This document shows positions 8,240 to 15,792 of a stretch of 64,000 nucleotides of DNA, piece by piece. This stretch comes from DATFKA01 sp035268885 (GTDB lineage Bacteria; Bacteroidota; Bacteroidia; Chitinophagales; Saprospiraceae), in contig DATFKA010000162.1 in the NCBI GenBank assembly GCA_035268885.1, positions 1 to 64,000 of the forward strand. The letters are read 5' to 3'. Position 1 is the stretch's first letter; the number at the start of each line of letters is the position of its first letter. Both the position numbers and the translations under genes were made by a program. The notes below the pieces were generated by a model, which had not been told where the DNA came from, did not search any database, and saw only the letters and a list, made by a program, of their open reading frames with translations.

Positions 8240-10135
8240 TTAATGCTTAATAAAACTCGTCATACTTATTTCTCCTTTCTCCGTACGCAGTTGAAGGTAG
8301 TAAGTTCCCGCCGGTAGCTTTCCCAGGTCTATCGAAGTTTGGGAGGCCCGCGTGCTTAGCCTTTCTAATATTCTTCCTGAAGTATCCAGTATAGATATAT
8401 GAATAGTAAGAGGAGATGACTGGTGGATGTTCAAAATATCGCTGGTTGGGTTAGGGAAAATAGTAAGATTCAGGTCTTGTAACTGTACCGTTTGTACTAC
8501 CGTACTGGTGAGTTGGATTTGGTCTAGTTGCAGAGTGCCGGATAATGCTTCCTGTTCTGCGACGATCTCCAGCCGATCAATGGCAGACCAATCAAATGCT
8601 CCAATGGGATTGTGCCACTGCCCATCCCAGGCTCCGTGTTCGGTGAAATCTTTAAGGGGAAGTTGCACGTGGTGCCACCGGCCATCTTTGGGTAGTTGAG
8701 CATCTGTGATGGTGAAGCGGTTCCGCCAGGGTTTATCGCCCGGGGTATTCGTTTGAGAATCTACAAAACGAACATCAAAACTGCGGCCGACCTGATTAGA
8801 TTTTGCGTAGAATTCTAATTGGTAAGCTGATGCTTCCAGATAAGAAAAGTTTCGATTGGGCTGAAAATCAAAGCTTAAGGCGTCATACTGTCGAGCATCA
8901 CTCCAACGGATAGCGTAGTTGTCGGCAAATGGCTGACTGTCGTCAAAAAAGTCGAGCGTACCACTAGTCGAGATGAGGGCATTAATGTCAGCACCGGCAT
9001 AATCGTCGTAGATCAATACGCCACTACTATCGATTTTAGATCCGGGCGGACTTTGAGTGACTTGGGTGAAGCCAACTGCTTCCAATAGCTCTAAATTTAA
9101 ATCACTTTCAAATTGGCCATCGGAGCCTGACTCGAAGACACCAAAGCCACCGTGGTAATCCCACATGGTCCAGGCAATGTTTTTTTCCGTAAGGTAATCG
9201 CTTACCAGGGCGTACCAGCGTACGCGATCCTCCGGCTGACTATTATTTTGGTAGACGCCAAATTCTCCACAGAAAATAGGGACTTGCCGCTCGTCGCGGA
9301 ACCGTATGGCGATATCGATCAACTCCTTTACCCTTTCGGCATTACCCTCAGACGAATAGCCATTGTAGGCATCATTAACCCAGGTACCTCGTAAGTCACT
9401 CGGCAGCCCGGGCATGGCACTGGTAGTGTAGGGAAAGGGCACATTACGCAAGTTTTCCATTGAAGGGCCTACCCAGGTCGCTCCCTGATGGGTAAATAGG
9501 AAGGGATCGTAGAAGTGGAAGGTGTAGATTAGGTTGTTGTCCTGGTAAATGGGCATTTCCTCCAGGGCCAGGTAGCTATTCCAGTCGGCCCCACCTATAA
9601 TAATGGTATGACTAATGTCGATCTGTCGGATGGTCTGTACGATGGATTGTTGGATGTTGTTCCATAGTTCGTGGGAGATACCATGCGGCTCGTTGAGTAT
9701 TTCGTAGTAAAGATTTTCGTATTGATCTTTATAGTGTTGGGCCATCTGCGTCCAGACCTTCTCCAAAATAATCCCTACATCCGGATCGGTATTCTCCGCC
9801 GGATCGAATGTGTGGTTATCCAGAATTAAATGAAGATCTAGCTCCTCGGCCCAGCTTACTGCCTGGTCAAGAATTTCCAGGAAAATGGGATCGAGCTGAT
9901 AATCCGGTGCCCCATTGGTCATATAGTGCAGGTTGATCGGAAGGCGGATTACATCACAGCCCAGGCTTTTAATTTGCTCAAAATCGGTTTTACTATATCG
10001 ACGGTAATTAATTTCACGGGCACTACCTGCCTGTAACCAATTGGTTAGATTGACCCCTTTTTGAAAGGGGAGTTCCTGGGCTTTCGCCCAAAAAGGAAGG
10101 CCAAGGAGTAAGAAAAAAAATAGCAAACATTTCAT
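8240..10135 (-). CDS. Secreted GH5 family glycoside hydrolase with CBM and T9SS sorting domain
   Basis: The 631-residue protein has a signal peptide (1-19, ...FWAKA), a GH5 barrel (about 22-345), a jelly-roll carbohydrate-binding module of CBM11-like character (about 365-545, FDWSAIDRLEIVAE, LQLDQIQL) and a T9SS type A C-terminal domain starting near NLTIFPNPTSDIL. The acid/base is Glu149 in EILNEPHG and the nucleophile Glu291 in IFCGEFGVY; both are present, so it should be an active endo-beta-glucanase/mannanase (cellulase-like). It acts outside the cell on beta-glycans. It diverges from the BlaI-type repressor gene, and the nearest BlaI-like operator is only 14 bases from its start codon, so it may share that control. 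Confidence 0.92.
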   Translation of the reverse strand: MKCLLFFFLLLGLPFWAKAQELPFQKGVNLTNWLQAGSAREINYRRYSKTDFEQIKSLGCDVIRLPINLHYMTNGAPDYQLDPIFLEILDQAVSWAEELDLHLILDNHTFDPAENTDPDVGIILEKVWTQMAQHYKDQYENLYYEILNEPHGISHELWNNIQQSIVQTIRQIDISHTIIIGGADWNSYLALEEMPIYQDNNLIYTFHFYDPFLFTHQGATWVGPSMENLRNVPFPYTTSAMPGLPSDLRGTWVNDAYNGYSSEGNAERVKELIDIAIRFRDERQVPIFCGEFGVYQNNSQPEDRVRWYALVSDYLTEKNIAWTMWDYHGGFGVFESGSDGQFESDLNLELLEAVGFTQVTQSPPGSKIDSSGVLIYDDYAGADINALISTSGTLDFFDDSQPFADNYAIRWSDARQYDALSFDFQPNRNFSYLEASAYQLEFYAKSNQVGRSFDVRFVDSQTNTPGDKPWRNRFTITDAQLPKDGRWHHVQLPLKDFTEHGAWDGQWHNPIGAFDWSAIDRLEIVAEQEALSGTLQLDQIQLTSTVVQTVQLQDLNLTIFPNPTSDILNIHQSSPLTIHISILDTSGRILERLSTRASQTSIDLGKLPAGTYYLQLRTEKGEISMTSFIKH

Positions 10136-10148
10136 TTTTTTAACTTTT

Positions 10149-10164
10149 TACGACGTTTGTCGTA
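10149..10164. promoter_or_regulatory. BlaI-type operator 1
   Basis: TACGACGTTTGTCGTA is a dyad with arms TACGAC/GTCGTA. It shares the arms of the second site 30 bases further on, placing both on the same helix face. It lies between the GH5 start and the repressor promoter. Confidence 0.7.
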
Positions 10165-10171
10165 GAAAAAC

Positions 10172-10202
10172 TTGACATTACGACATGTGTCGTATATATT
10201 TG
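10172..10202 (+). promoter_or_regulatory. Promoter of the BlaI-M56 operon
   Basis: TATATTTG at 10195-10202 matches the Bacteroidota -7 element TAnnTTTG exactly. A TTG(ACA) at 10172 lies 20 bases upstream, where the -33 element is expected. Operator 2 fills the whole spacer, so bound repressor would block RNA polymerase. Confidence 0.65.
10179..10194. promoter_or_regulatory. BlaI-type operator 2 (inside the promoter spacer)
   Basis: TACGACATGTGTCGTA has perfect 7-base arms (TACGACA/TGTCGTA) around a TG centre. BlaI/MecI repressors recognise TACA/TGTA-type dyads; this one carries the related TACGACA half-site. The repressor gene starts 57 bases further on, which suggests autoregulation. Confidence 0.75.
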
Positions 10203-10251
10203 TAGTGTACAAAGATGAAAATAAGGTATTCTACTCAAAACACACAGTAAA

Positions 10252-10641
10252 ATGTCCAAGTCCAAGAAATTCGAACCGAGCGATGCTGAACTAGAGATCC
10301 TGCAGGTCCTCTGGCAAGAGCAGCCGGTATCGGTAAAAGTCGTACACGAAGCGCTACAGGCCAGCCGGGAGGTAGGCTACACCACGATTCTGAAGCAGAT
10401 GCAACGCATGTTGGACAAAGGAATGGTTAAGCGGAATAAAGAAGGTAAGACCCATTTGTATTCCGCTATTCCTCAACAATCCGATATTCAGCAGACGCTG
10501 ACCAGTAAGCTTGTGGATAAGGCTTTTAGTGGTTCGGCCATGAAGATGGTCATGCACGCGCTTGGACAAGGCAAAACCTCACAGCAAGAATTAGAGGCGC
10601 TACAAGAATGGTTGGATCAACAAAAAGAGGAAGACCAATGA
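10252..10641 (+). CDS. BlaI/MecI/CopY family transcriptional repressor
   Basis: The 129-residue cytoplasmic protein has the N-terminal winged-helix of the BlaI family (LEILQVLWQEQPVSVKVVHEAL, then GYTTILKQMQRMLDKGMVKRNKEGKTHLYSA) and a C-terminal dimerisation helix pair. It normally binds as a dimer to palindromic operators and leaves DNA when cleaved by a partner M56 membrane peptidase. The partner follows immediately with an ATGA overlap, and two matching operators lie just upstream. In Bacteroidota such pairs are common and usually not linked to beta-lactams; no beta-lactamase is nearby. Length is normal for the family. Confidence 0.95.
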   Translation: MSKSKKFEPSDAELEILQVLWQEQPVSVKVVHEALQASREVGYTTILKQMQRMLDKGMVKRNKEGKTHLYSAIPQQSDIQQTLTSKLVDKAFSGSAMKMVMHALGQGKTSQQELEALQEWLDQQKEEDQ

Positions 10642-13600
10642 TAGACAATCTAATGAATAACGCTGTGATTACTGCGCTAGGCTGGACCCTGGTACATTCT
10701 TTATGGATTGCCCTGGTTTTTGCCGGAATCACCCGACTGTTTTTTACGAAAGTGGATGCCAAGCGGGCCCTTTTACGCTATCGGATTAGTCTGGGTAGCA
10801 TGGTGGGACTCTTGGTTTTAACTATAGGCATCTTTGTACACTACTACACTTCATTTGAGGCACCCGAAGTGGCCCTGGGACCTGAGATAAGTATGCAAAC
10901 GAACGAAACGGTGTTTCTGGATTGGGAGCAGGTGGCTCCGACGGAGTCCGCTAGTCCCTGGAGCTGGTCACAAGTGGCCCTTCAGCTGGAGCACTATTTT
11001 CCGATACTGGTATTATTATGGCTCTTGGGTGCCACCTTTATGGGCGTACGACTGGCGGGTAGCTGGTGGTATTTGCACCGCATGGGTACCCAGGGCCTGC
11101 AAACACCCGACGAGGAGTGGACACGACTGTTTAATCATCTTTGTACAAAAATGGGCGTCCGACGTCCCGTTCGGCTGTACTGGTCGGAGCGGGTACAGGA
11201 GCCCGTCACTCTGCGGCACATCAAACCGATTGTGCTGTTTCCACTGGGATTACTGACCCAACTCAGTCCTGAGCAGGTAGAGATCGTGCTTTTACACGAG
11301 CTGGCGCACATCAAGCGCTGGGACTATCTGGTCAACTGGGTACAATCCCTGCTGGAGCTTTTATTTTTCTATCACCCTGCGGTCTGGTGGTTATCCGCCC
11401 AGGTGCGGACGGCACGGGAGCATTGTTGCGACGATCTGGTCTTACAGGCCGATCAGCAGCAGCGTATGCTCTACGCCCAAACCCTGACCCAGCTATCGGT
11501 GTATTCACTCAACTTTAAATCAAAATTAGCCATGTCATACAGTGGAAATAATAATCAATCATTCACTTTTCGCGTAAAGCGTTTATTCGGTCAGGCCGAT
11601 CAATCGAGGATGGGGCAGAAGCCTATTTTATCCGGCCTGTTGGTCTTGGCCTTTATGGCCCTGATCATGCTGAATTCCAGTAATGTATTTGCGGAAAACC
11701 CTACACCCGATAATGCGGAAGAGGCTTTATTAGCGCTCTTGGATCCAGAGATTCGTAATCTGGTTTTGGATGAGGAGACATTAATATTAGATACCATTCC
11801 TGTTCAGAAAAAGGAAAACTCATCAGAAGCATCCGCTTCTCTGGAAGGAGTTACGCCTATTTATTTCCTTGACGGAAAAAAAATAAGTAAAACGGCTTAT
11901 GATCAGTTGGGAATCACTCCAGATCAAATTAGCCGGGTAGATGTCAAAAAGGATGCAGAAATCGATGGTATTTCTTATCCCGAAGGAGCGGTAATGATCT
12001 ATACCAAAGCTTACGTAGCCGAGCAAGAGGGGCGATTGGTAGAACCAGATGATTTGGTAGAAGGCAGCAGGACCCTATTTGGAGTAAAGCCCCTGATTAT
12101 CATGGATGGAAAACGCTTAGGTTCTGGTAAAGAATTACTGGAAAAAATCGAGCCGGAAAAAATTGCCACCGTTAATGTGTATAAAGATGAAAAGGCGATA
12201 GAAAAATTTGGCTCGGAAGCCCAAAACGGAGTGGTTGAGGTATTCACCAAAGATTACCTCGCCAAACAGAAAAAAGAAAGCCCAGCCATAGATGCCAAAC
12301 CCCTGATTATCCTTGACGGAGTACGGCAGGGCTTTGGCAAAGAAAAACTGGAAGATCTGATATCTTTTGACATTGCCAGCATCAAGGTTTTGAAGGGCAA
12401 ATCAGCGACAGAAAAGTATGGGGTAGAAGCAGCAGAAGGGGCCATCGAAGTATATACCATAGCTTTTGACGTCAGTCAGCAAACAAAGGAAGAAGGTAAG
12501 ACTGCTGCTACCACGGTACAGGGATACCGACGCACGACAGAAACAGAAGGAGAGGTTCCGGCATCTAAGATAAAGGTTAGGGGTATCCGGAAAGCGGAGG
12601 ATGGAAAACCTCTGTTTATCATCGATGGCATTATTGTGGGGCGCAGCACAACCGATGAGGAGCTCCAGAAAATGAAACCGGCAGATATCGAAAGCATAAA
12701 TGTACTCAAGGGAGAATCGGCTACTAAGAAATACGGAGATGCGGGTACGGAAGGTGTGGTGGAGATTACCACGAAGAAAAAGGAGCCAACCACGACCAGC
12801 ATGAAGATGGGGAAGGATTTGAAAAAATCGGTCTTCAAGTATGGTCCAAAAGGTTCTTTGCGAAAAATGAATCCTCTGGTCGTACTGAATGAGAAAGCTG
12901 TTGGTCGTGCCAGTAATGTAGGCAGCAAATTTAAAGAAGGGGAAATGGACATGATTCGCTTCAGCGGTCCAAGTCCTGAATTGCTATTTCGCTTCGGAAA
13001 AGAAGCCGGTGAGGGTGTCGTTTTCGTAACGACCGATGTAGAAGCTAAAGCGGTAGAAGCTAAGGGCCTGGACGATTCTATGGTTTATATCAACGGAGAA
13101 AAACGTGGATTGTGGAAAGAAGTGAAAGGTAGCATCGACAAAACGCAGATTGCTTCTGTCAATATCTACGGTAAGGAAGTCTTACCCGCAGAATATGCGG
13201 GATCTCCCCACGATGTTGTACTGGTCACCTTAAAGGATCAGATGCAAAAAGGCGATGGCCGTGCGGTAGAATTAAGTTTTCAAGGTAAGGCAAGCATTGG
13301 TAGTCCTGATGAAAAGCCCATGGAAATGGATGCAGATGATTTCACTATGACCCTGAAAAACTTGCAGCCAGCTAATACGGATGGGGAAGATAAAATTACC
13401 CGTTTCTCCGCAGAAGAGGGGATTAGCATCAAAGCCTTTTTGCATGACAATGCTCGCCATCCACTGCTTATCCTCGATGGTGAAGTAGCTGCCGCGCACG
13501 ATCCGGCCATTCAAAATTTGGCTTCGGAAACGGTAAAAGAAGTCATTCTAATCGAAGGCGGCCCCGCACTCTTGCCTTACGGCGAAGCTGCTAAGTATGG

Positions 13601-14195
13601 TGTGATGCGTATCTATACAGATGCCGGGATAACTAAAGAACGAGGCACCAGCAATAGTGTCAAGATAAGTGAGGAGGCTTTTGAGAAATATCAATTCAAA
13701 GCCGGGCCTAATGGTCAGGAAAAACCGGTAGATCCATTGGTCATTCTAAACGGGAAACCAGTTGGTAAGCATAGTGCCTTTTCGGCTAAGAATAGCATTT
13801 CGATTGATGAAATAGAGTATACTACTTTTACCGGCTTTGCGACAGATGACCAGATTCAACGGTACGGTGACGCAGCCCGGGAAGGAATTGTACAAGTATA
13901 TACGAAAGATGCCATGGAGAACTCTTCTGCGACTACCCTGGAAAGTAAAGTGGATGTATTTCCCAATCCTTTCGGATCTTCTACCCGCATTAATTTTGAC
14001 CTGGAGTCACCTGCCCGCGTCAAAGTAAGCGTTTTCAATGCCCAGGGACAATTGATCAAAACGTTAGTTGACGGTCAATTACCCGCTGGACCACAGCAGT
14101 TCGACTGGAACTCCGCCGGTGCCCCCGTGGGTACTTACACGGTCATTGTGGAAAGTGGCGAGTGGCGCAGTAATAAGACTATAGTTAAGCAGTAA
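10638..14195 (+). CDS. M56 (BlaR1-like) membrane metallopeptidase with eight plug-like repeats and a T9SS-type tail
   Basis: The start at 10638 overlaps the repressor stop (ATGA) and begins the first membrane helix (ITALGWTLVHSLWIALVFAG), giving 1185 residues; an in-frame TTG at 10608 is less likely. The N-terminal 330 residues are an M56 peptidase with zinc motif HELAH (His220, Glu221, His224), EHCCDDLVL and several membrane helices. The region from about 400 to 1095 holds eight degenerate repeats of about 65-90 residues, each with the pattern PLIIxDGKxxG...IxxVxVxKxxxAxxKYGxxAxxGVVxVxTK. This is the signature of TonB-receptor plug-like domains. The last ~80 residues (VDVFPNPFGSSTRINF...) look like a T9SS/FlgD-Ig sorting domain. 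It probably senses an envelope signal and cleaves the BlaI-type repressor. A secretion tail on an inner-membrane protein is odd. Confidence 0.9.
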   Translation: MIDNLMNNAVITALGWTLVHSLWIALVFAGITRLFFTKVDAKRALLRYRISLGSMVGLLVLTIGIFVHYYTSFEAPEVALGPEISMQTNETVFLDWEQVAPTESASPWSWSQVALQLEHYFPILVLLWLLGATFMGVRLAGSWWYLHRMGTQGLQTPDEEWTRLFNHLCTKMGVRRPVRLYWSERVQEPVTLRHIKPIVLFPLGLLTQLSPEQVEIVLLHELAHIKRWDYLVNWVQSLLELLFFYHPAVWWLSAQVRTAREHCCDDLVLQADQQQRMLYAQTLTQLSVYSLNFKSKLAMSYSGNNNQSFTFRVKRLFGQADQSRMGQKPILSGLLVLAFMALIMLNSSNVFAENPTPDNAEEALLALLDPEIRNLVLDEETLILDTIPVQKKENSSEASASLEGVTPIYFLDGKKISKTAYDQLGITPDQISRVDVKKDAEIDGISYPEGAVMIYTKAYVAEQEGRLVEPDDLVEGSRTLFGVKPLIIMDGKRLGSGKELLEKIEPEKIATVNVYKDEKAIEKFGSEAQNGVVEVFTKDYLAKQKKESPAIDAKPLIILDGVRQGFGKEKLEDLISFDIASIKVLKGKSATEKYGVEAAEGAIEVYTIAFDVSQQTKEEGKTAATTVQGYRRTTETEGEVPASKIKVRGIRKAEDGKPLFIIDGIIVGRSTTDEELQKMKPADIESINVLKGESATKKYGDAGTEGVVEITTKKKEPTTTSMKMGKDLKKSVFKYGPKGSLRKMNPLVVLNEKAVGRASNVGSKFKEGEMDMIRFSGPSPELLFRFGKEAGEGVVFVTTDVEAKAVEAKGLDDSMVYINGEKRGLWKEVKGSIDKTQIASVNIYGKEVLPAEYAGSPHDVVLVTLKDQMQKGDGRAVELSFQGKASIGSPDEKPMEMDADDFTMTLKNLQPANTDGEDKITRFSAEEGISIKAFLHDNARHPLLILDGEVAAAHDPAIQNLASETVKEVILIEGGPALLPYGEAAKYGVMRIYTDAGITKERGTSNSVKISEEAFEKYQFKAGPNGQEKPVDPLVILNGKPVGKHSAFSAKNSISIDEIEYTTFTGFATDDQIQRYGDAAREGIVQVYTKDAMENSSATTLESKVDVFPNPFGSSTRINFDLESPARVKVSVFNAQGQLIKTLVDGQLPAGPQQFDWNSAGAPVGTYTVIVESGEWRSNKTIVKQ

Positions 14196-14204
14196 AATAA
14201 ATTT

Positions 14205-14230
14205 TGGGTCGAGGCAGGAGCTTCAACCCA
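14205..14230. repeat. Hairpin-family element, copy 1
   Basis: Imperfect inverted repeat of the type TGGGTcGAgGC-AGGA-GCtTCaACCCA, 10 bases after the M56 stop. It shares the AGGA loop and the GAAGC/GCTTC-like stem with the copies at 14241, 15622 and 40790. Confidence 0.6.
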
Positions 14231-14240
14231 ACGATTAAGC

Positions 14241-14278
14241 AATAGTTAGGCCGAAGCAGGAGCTTCGGCCTAACTATT
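14241..14278 (+). terminator. Strong 17-bp hairpin after the M56 gene (hairpin-family copy 2)
   Basis: AATAGTTAGGCCGAAGC and its exact inverse flank the loop AGGA, giving a perfect 17-bp stem 45 bases downstream of the M56 stop. There is no long T-run after it, so it may act as a terminator or only as an mRNA-stabilising hairpin. It belongs to the same small hairpin family as 14205, 15622 and 40790. The rest of the spacer to 14414 shows nothing else. Confidence 0.6.
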
Positions 14279-14414
14279 TAATAGAATAAACCCCCTTCTT
14301 CGTCTATTCTCGACCAACTTTTCACGTCTTTCGGTTGCGCTGCGCTCCCTGTCGCTCGTATCTTTAAGGTATACCTAAAAAACCGGGCCTCTTTCGCCCG
14401 CAACTACCGCAACC

Positions 14415-15005
14415 ATGAGAAATTTTGTACTTGCTATTTTATTGACCACGGCCGTTGGCACCGGTGTCTACCACGGTCTGAAGGATGTTTGCCAGCCGGT
14501 TTGTGATACCGATCTCTGGCAGAAACAGATCGTATTGGAAAAAGTATACGTCGATTTTAACCGCGATGGTAATTTTGATCGTTCCGAACTGCGAAAAGAC
14601 TACGCTGTAAAAAGAGAAGAATTGGCCGTTATAACGTTTAAGGAATTTGGGTCTAGGTTTCTCTGGATATATCGGCCCGGTGAGCGCCAACCCTATTATC
14701 AAATTAAGGGTAGGGCAGTGGGCCTGGGTAAATTTAAAAAGCAATACATTCCCGGCGAATTAAGTCTGTGTTGCTTCCTCGAAAAAGGAGCGAGCCGCCA
14801 ACGGGCCGCCAAATCGCAGCCCGGCAATGACCCCAAAATGCAAAAGACCCTGATCCGTATGGATGAAATACAGGCTTCGGAGATTATTTCCACTGGAGAA
14901 CTGGAAATTGTAACCGCCAGCCTGGGTGACTTCGTCATACAAAAGGATCGGGCGCGTAAAGAGCAAAACCGCATTCGGCAGTACAAACTCTGTTGGTGCC
15001 GGTAA
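14415..15005 (+). CDS. Hypothetical exported protein with an EF-hand-like loop
   Basis: I do not recognise this 196-residue protein. It starts with a hydrophobic segment (MRNFVLAILLTTAVGTGVYHG) that could be a signal peptide or anchor. Near residue 47 there is a calcium-loop-like stretch, DFNRDGNFDRSEL, with Asp/Asn at the positions used by EF-hands and dockerins. Six cysteines (VCQPVC near 26-30, SLCCF near 118, LCWC at the end) suggest disulfides outside the cytoplasm. The neighbouring gene, 47 bases downstream on the same strand, encodes a DUF697-like membrane protein; they are probably co-transcribed. Confidence 0.7.
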   Translation: MRNFVLAILLTTAVGTGVYHGLKDVCQPVCDTDLWQKQIVLEKVYVDFNRDGNFDRSELRKDYAVKREELAVITFKEFGSRFLWIYRPGERQPYYQIKGRAVGLGKFKKQYIPGELSLCCFLEKGASRQRAAKSQPGNDPKMQKTLIRMDEIQASEIISTGELEIVTASLGDFVIQKDRARKEQNRIRQYKLCWCR

Positions 15006-15052
15006 TTTAATCATTCAACAACCCGATCATTCAACAATAAAAACATACTACC

Positions 15053-15616
15053 ATGTCAAAAACAAAAAAAGCCAATCAAATCATTCGTAACCATGCCTGG
15101 TTCGCTACTATTCCGGGCTTCGTCCCCGTCTTTATCCTGGATACCATCGGGATTACTGCCGTCCAGCTGGATATGATCCGTCAATTATGTCAGTTGTATG
15201 ATCGGGATTACAATGGCGAAAAAGGAAAATCAATTGCCGTGGCGCTGTCCAGCACTTTGACCGGACGCATACCCGGTTACGTATTACGCCGCGGTCTGAA
15301 AGCCATCCCCGGTATTGGCTGGATCCTGGGTGGGCTGACCCTGTCTGCTCTGGCCAGTGCTTCTACTTATGCCACCGGAGCGGTCTTCCGCGAGCATTTC
15401 CGAAAGGGTGGTAGCCTGGAAGATTTGGATGCCGATAGCTTTAAAAAATTCTATAAAGAAGAGTTTGAAAAAGCGCGTAAGGTGGCAAAGAATACTGTCG
15501 AAGAAGTGAAAGAGGAAGTAGAAGAGATCGTGGAGGACCTTAAAAATGATGTGGAAGATATCGTTGATGACCTGAAGAAGGATGAAGAGGAGGAGGATGA
15601 TGGTACCAAAGACTAG
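15053..15616 (+). CDS. DUF697-like membrane protein with an acidic coiled-coil tail
   Basis: The 187-residue protein resembles the DUF697 domain: ANQIIRNHAWFATIPGFVP, ITAVQLDMIRQLCQLYDRDY and a glycine-rich hydrophobic part (GLKAIPGIGWILGGLTLSALASASTYATG, about 81-109) that may form a membrane hairpin. The C-terminal 50 residues are almost only Glu, Asp, Lys and Val in a heptad-like order (VEEVKEEVEEIVEDLKNDVE), probably a coiled coil. DUF697 domains are often attached to GTPases in other bacteria; here the domain stands alone. The function is not known. It ends just before hairpin-family copy 3. Confidence 0.75.
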   Translation: MSKTKKANQIIRNHAWFATIPGFVPVFILDTIGITAVQLDMIRQLCQLYDRDYNGEKGKSIAVALSSTLTGRIPGYVLRRGLKAIPGIGWILGGLTLSALASASTYATGAVFREHFRKGGSLEDLDADSFKKFYKEEFEKARKVAKNTVEEVKEEVEEIVEDLKNDVEDIVDDLKKDEEEEDDGTKD

Positions 15617-15621
15617 GTTTG

Positions 15622-15645
15622 GGGTCGAAGCAGGAGCTTTGACCC
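15622..15645. repeat. Hairpin-family element, copy 3
   Basis: GGGTCGAAGC-AGGA-GCTTTGACCC, a 10-bp stem with one mismatch, directly after the DUF697-like gene. The sequence continues CAGCGGGA, which copy 4 at 40790 also shares (CAGCGGAA), so the relationship extends beyond the stem. Confidence 0.6.
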
Positions 15646-15734
15646 AGCGGGAGTTCGCCGGGCTTTAGTTTGGCAAGACCTGTTGAAAATCGGCCTAAAG
15701 GCCGAGTAGCCTCAGTGCAGCACGTAAAAAAGTT

Positions 15735-15758
15735 AGGGGGAAGTTGCTGCTTCCCCCT
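15735..15758 (-). terminator. Intrinsic terminator of the BNR-repeat gene
   Basis: AGGGGGAAG and CTTCCCCCT form a 9-bp GC-rich stem 35 bases beyond the stop of the minus-strand gene. On that strand it is followed by AACTTTTTTAC, a good T-tract. Confidence 0.75.
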
Positions 15759-15792
15759 GCTTATAAATATTCGAATTAGTATGAATTTTTCT

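Noticed and set aside
12476..12952. 158-codon open frame antisense to the M56 repeats
   Set aside because: It is low-complexity Ser/Phe/Pro-rich sequence opposite a repeat-bearing coding region; no homology pattern and no promoter or start context.
10252..14195. Beta-lactam resistance regulation by BlaI/BlaR1
   Set aside because: There is no beta-lactamase or penicillin-binding protein gene nearby, and the M56 protein lacks a penicillin-binding sensor domain, carrying plug-like repeats instead.
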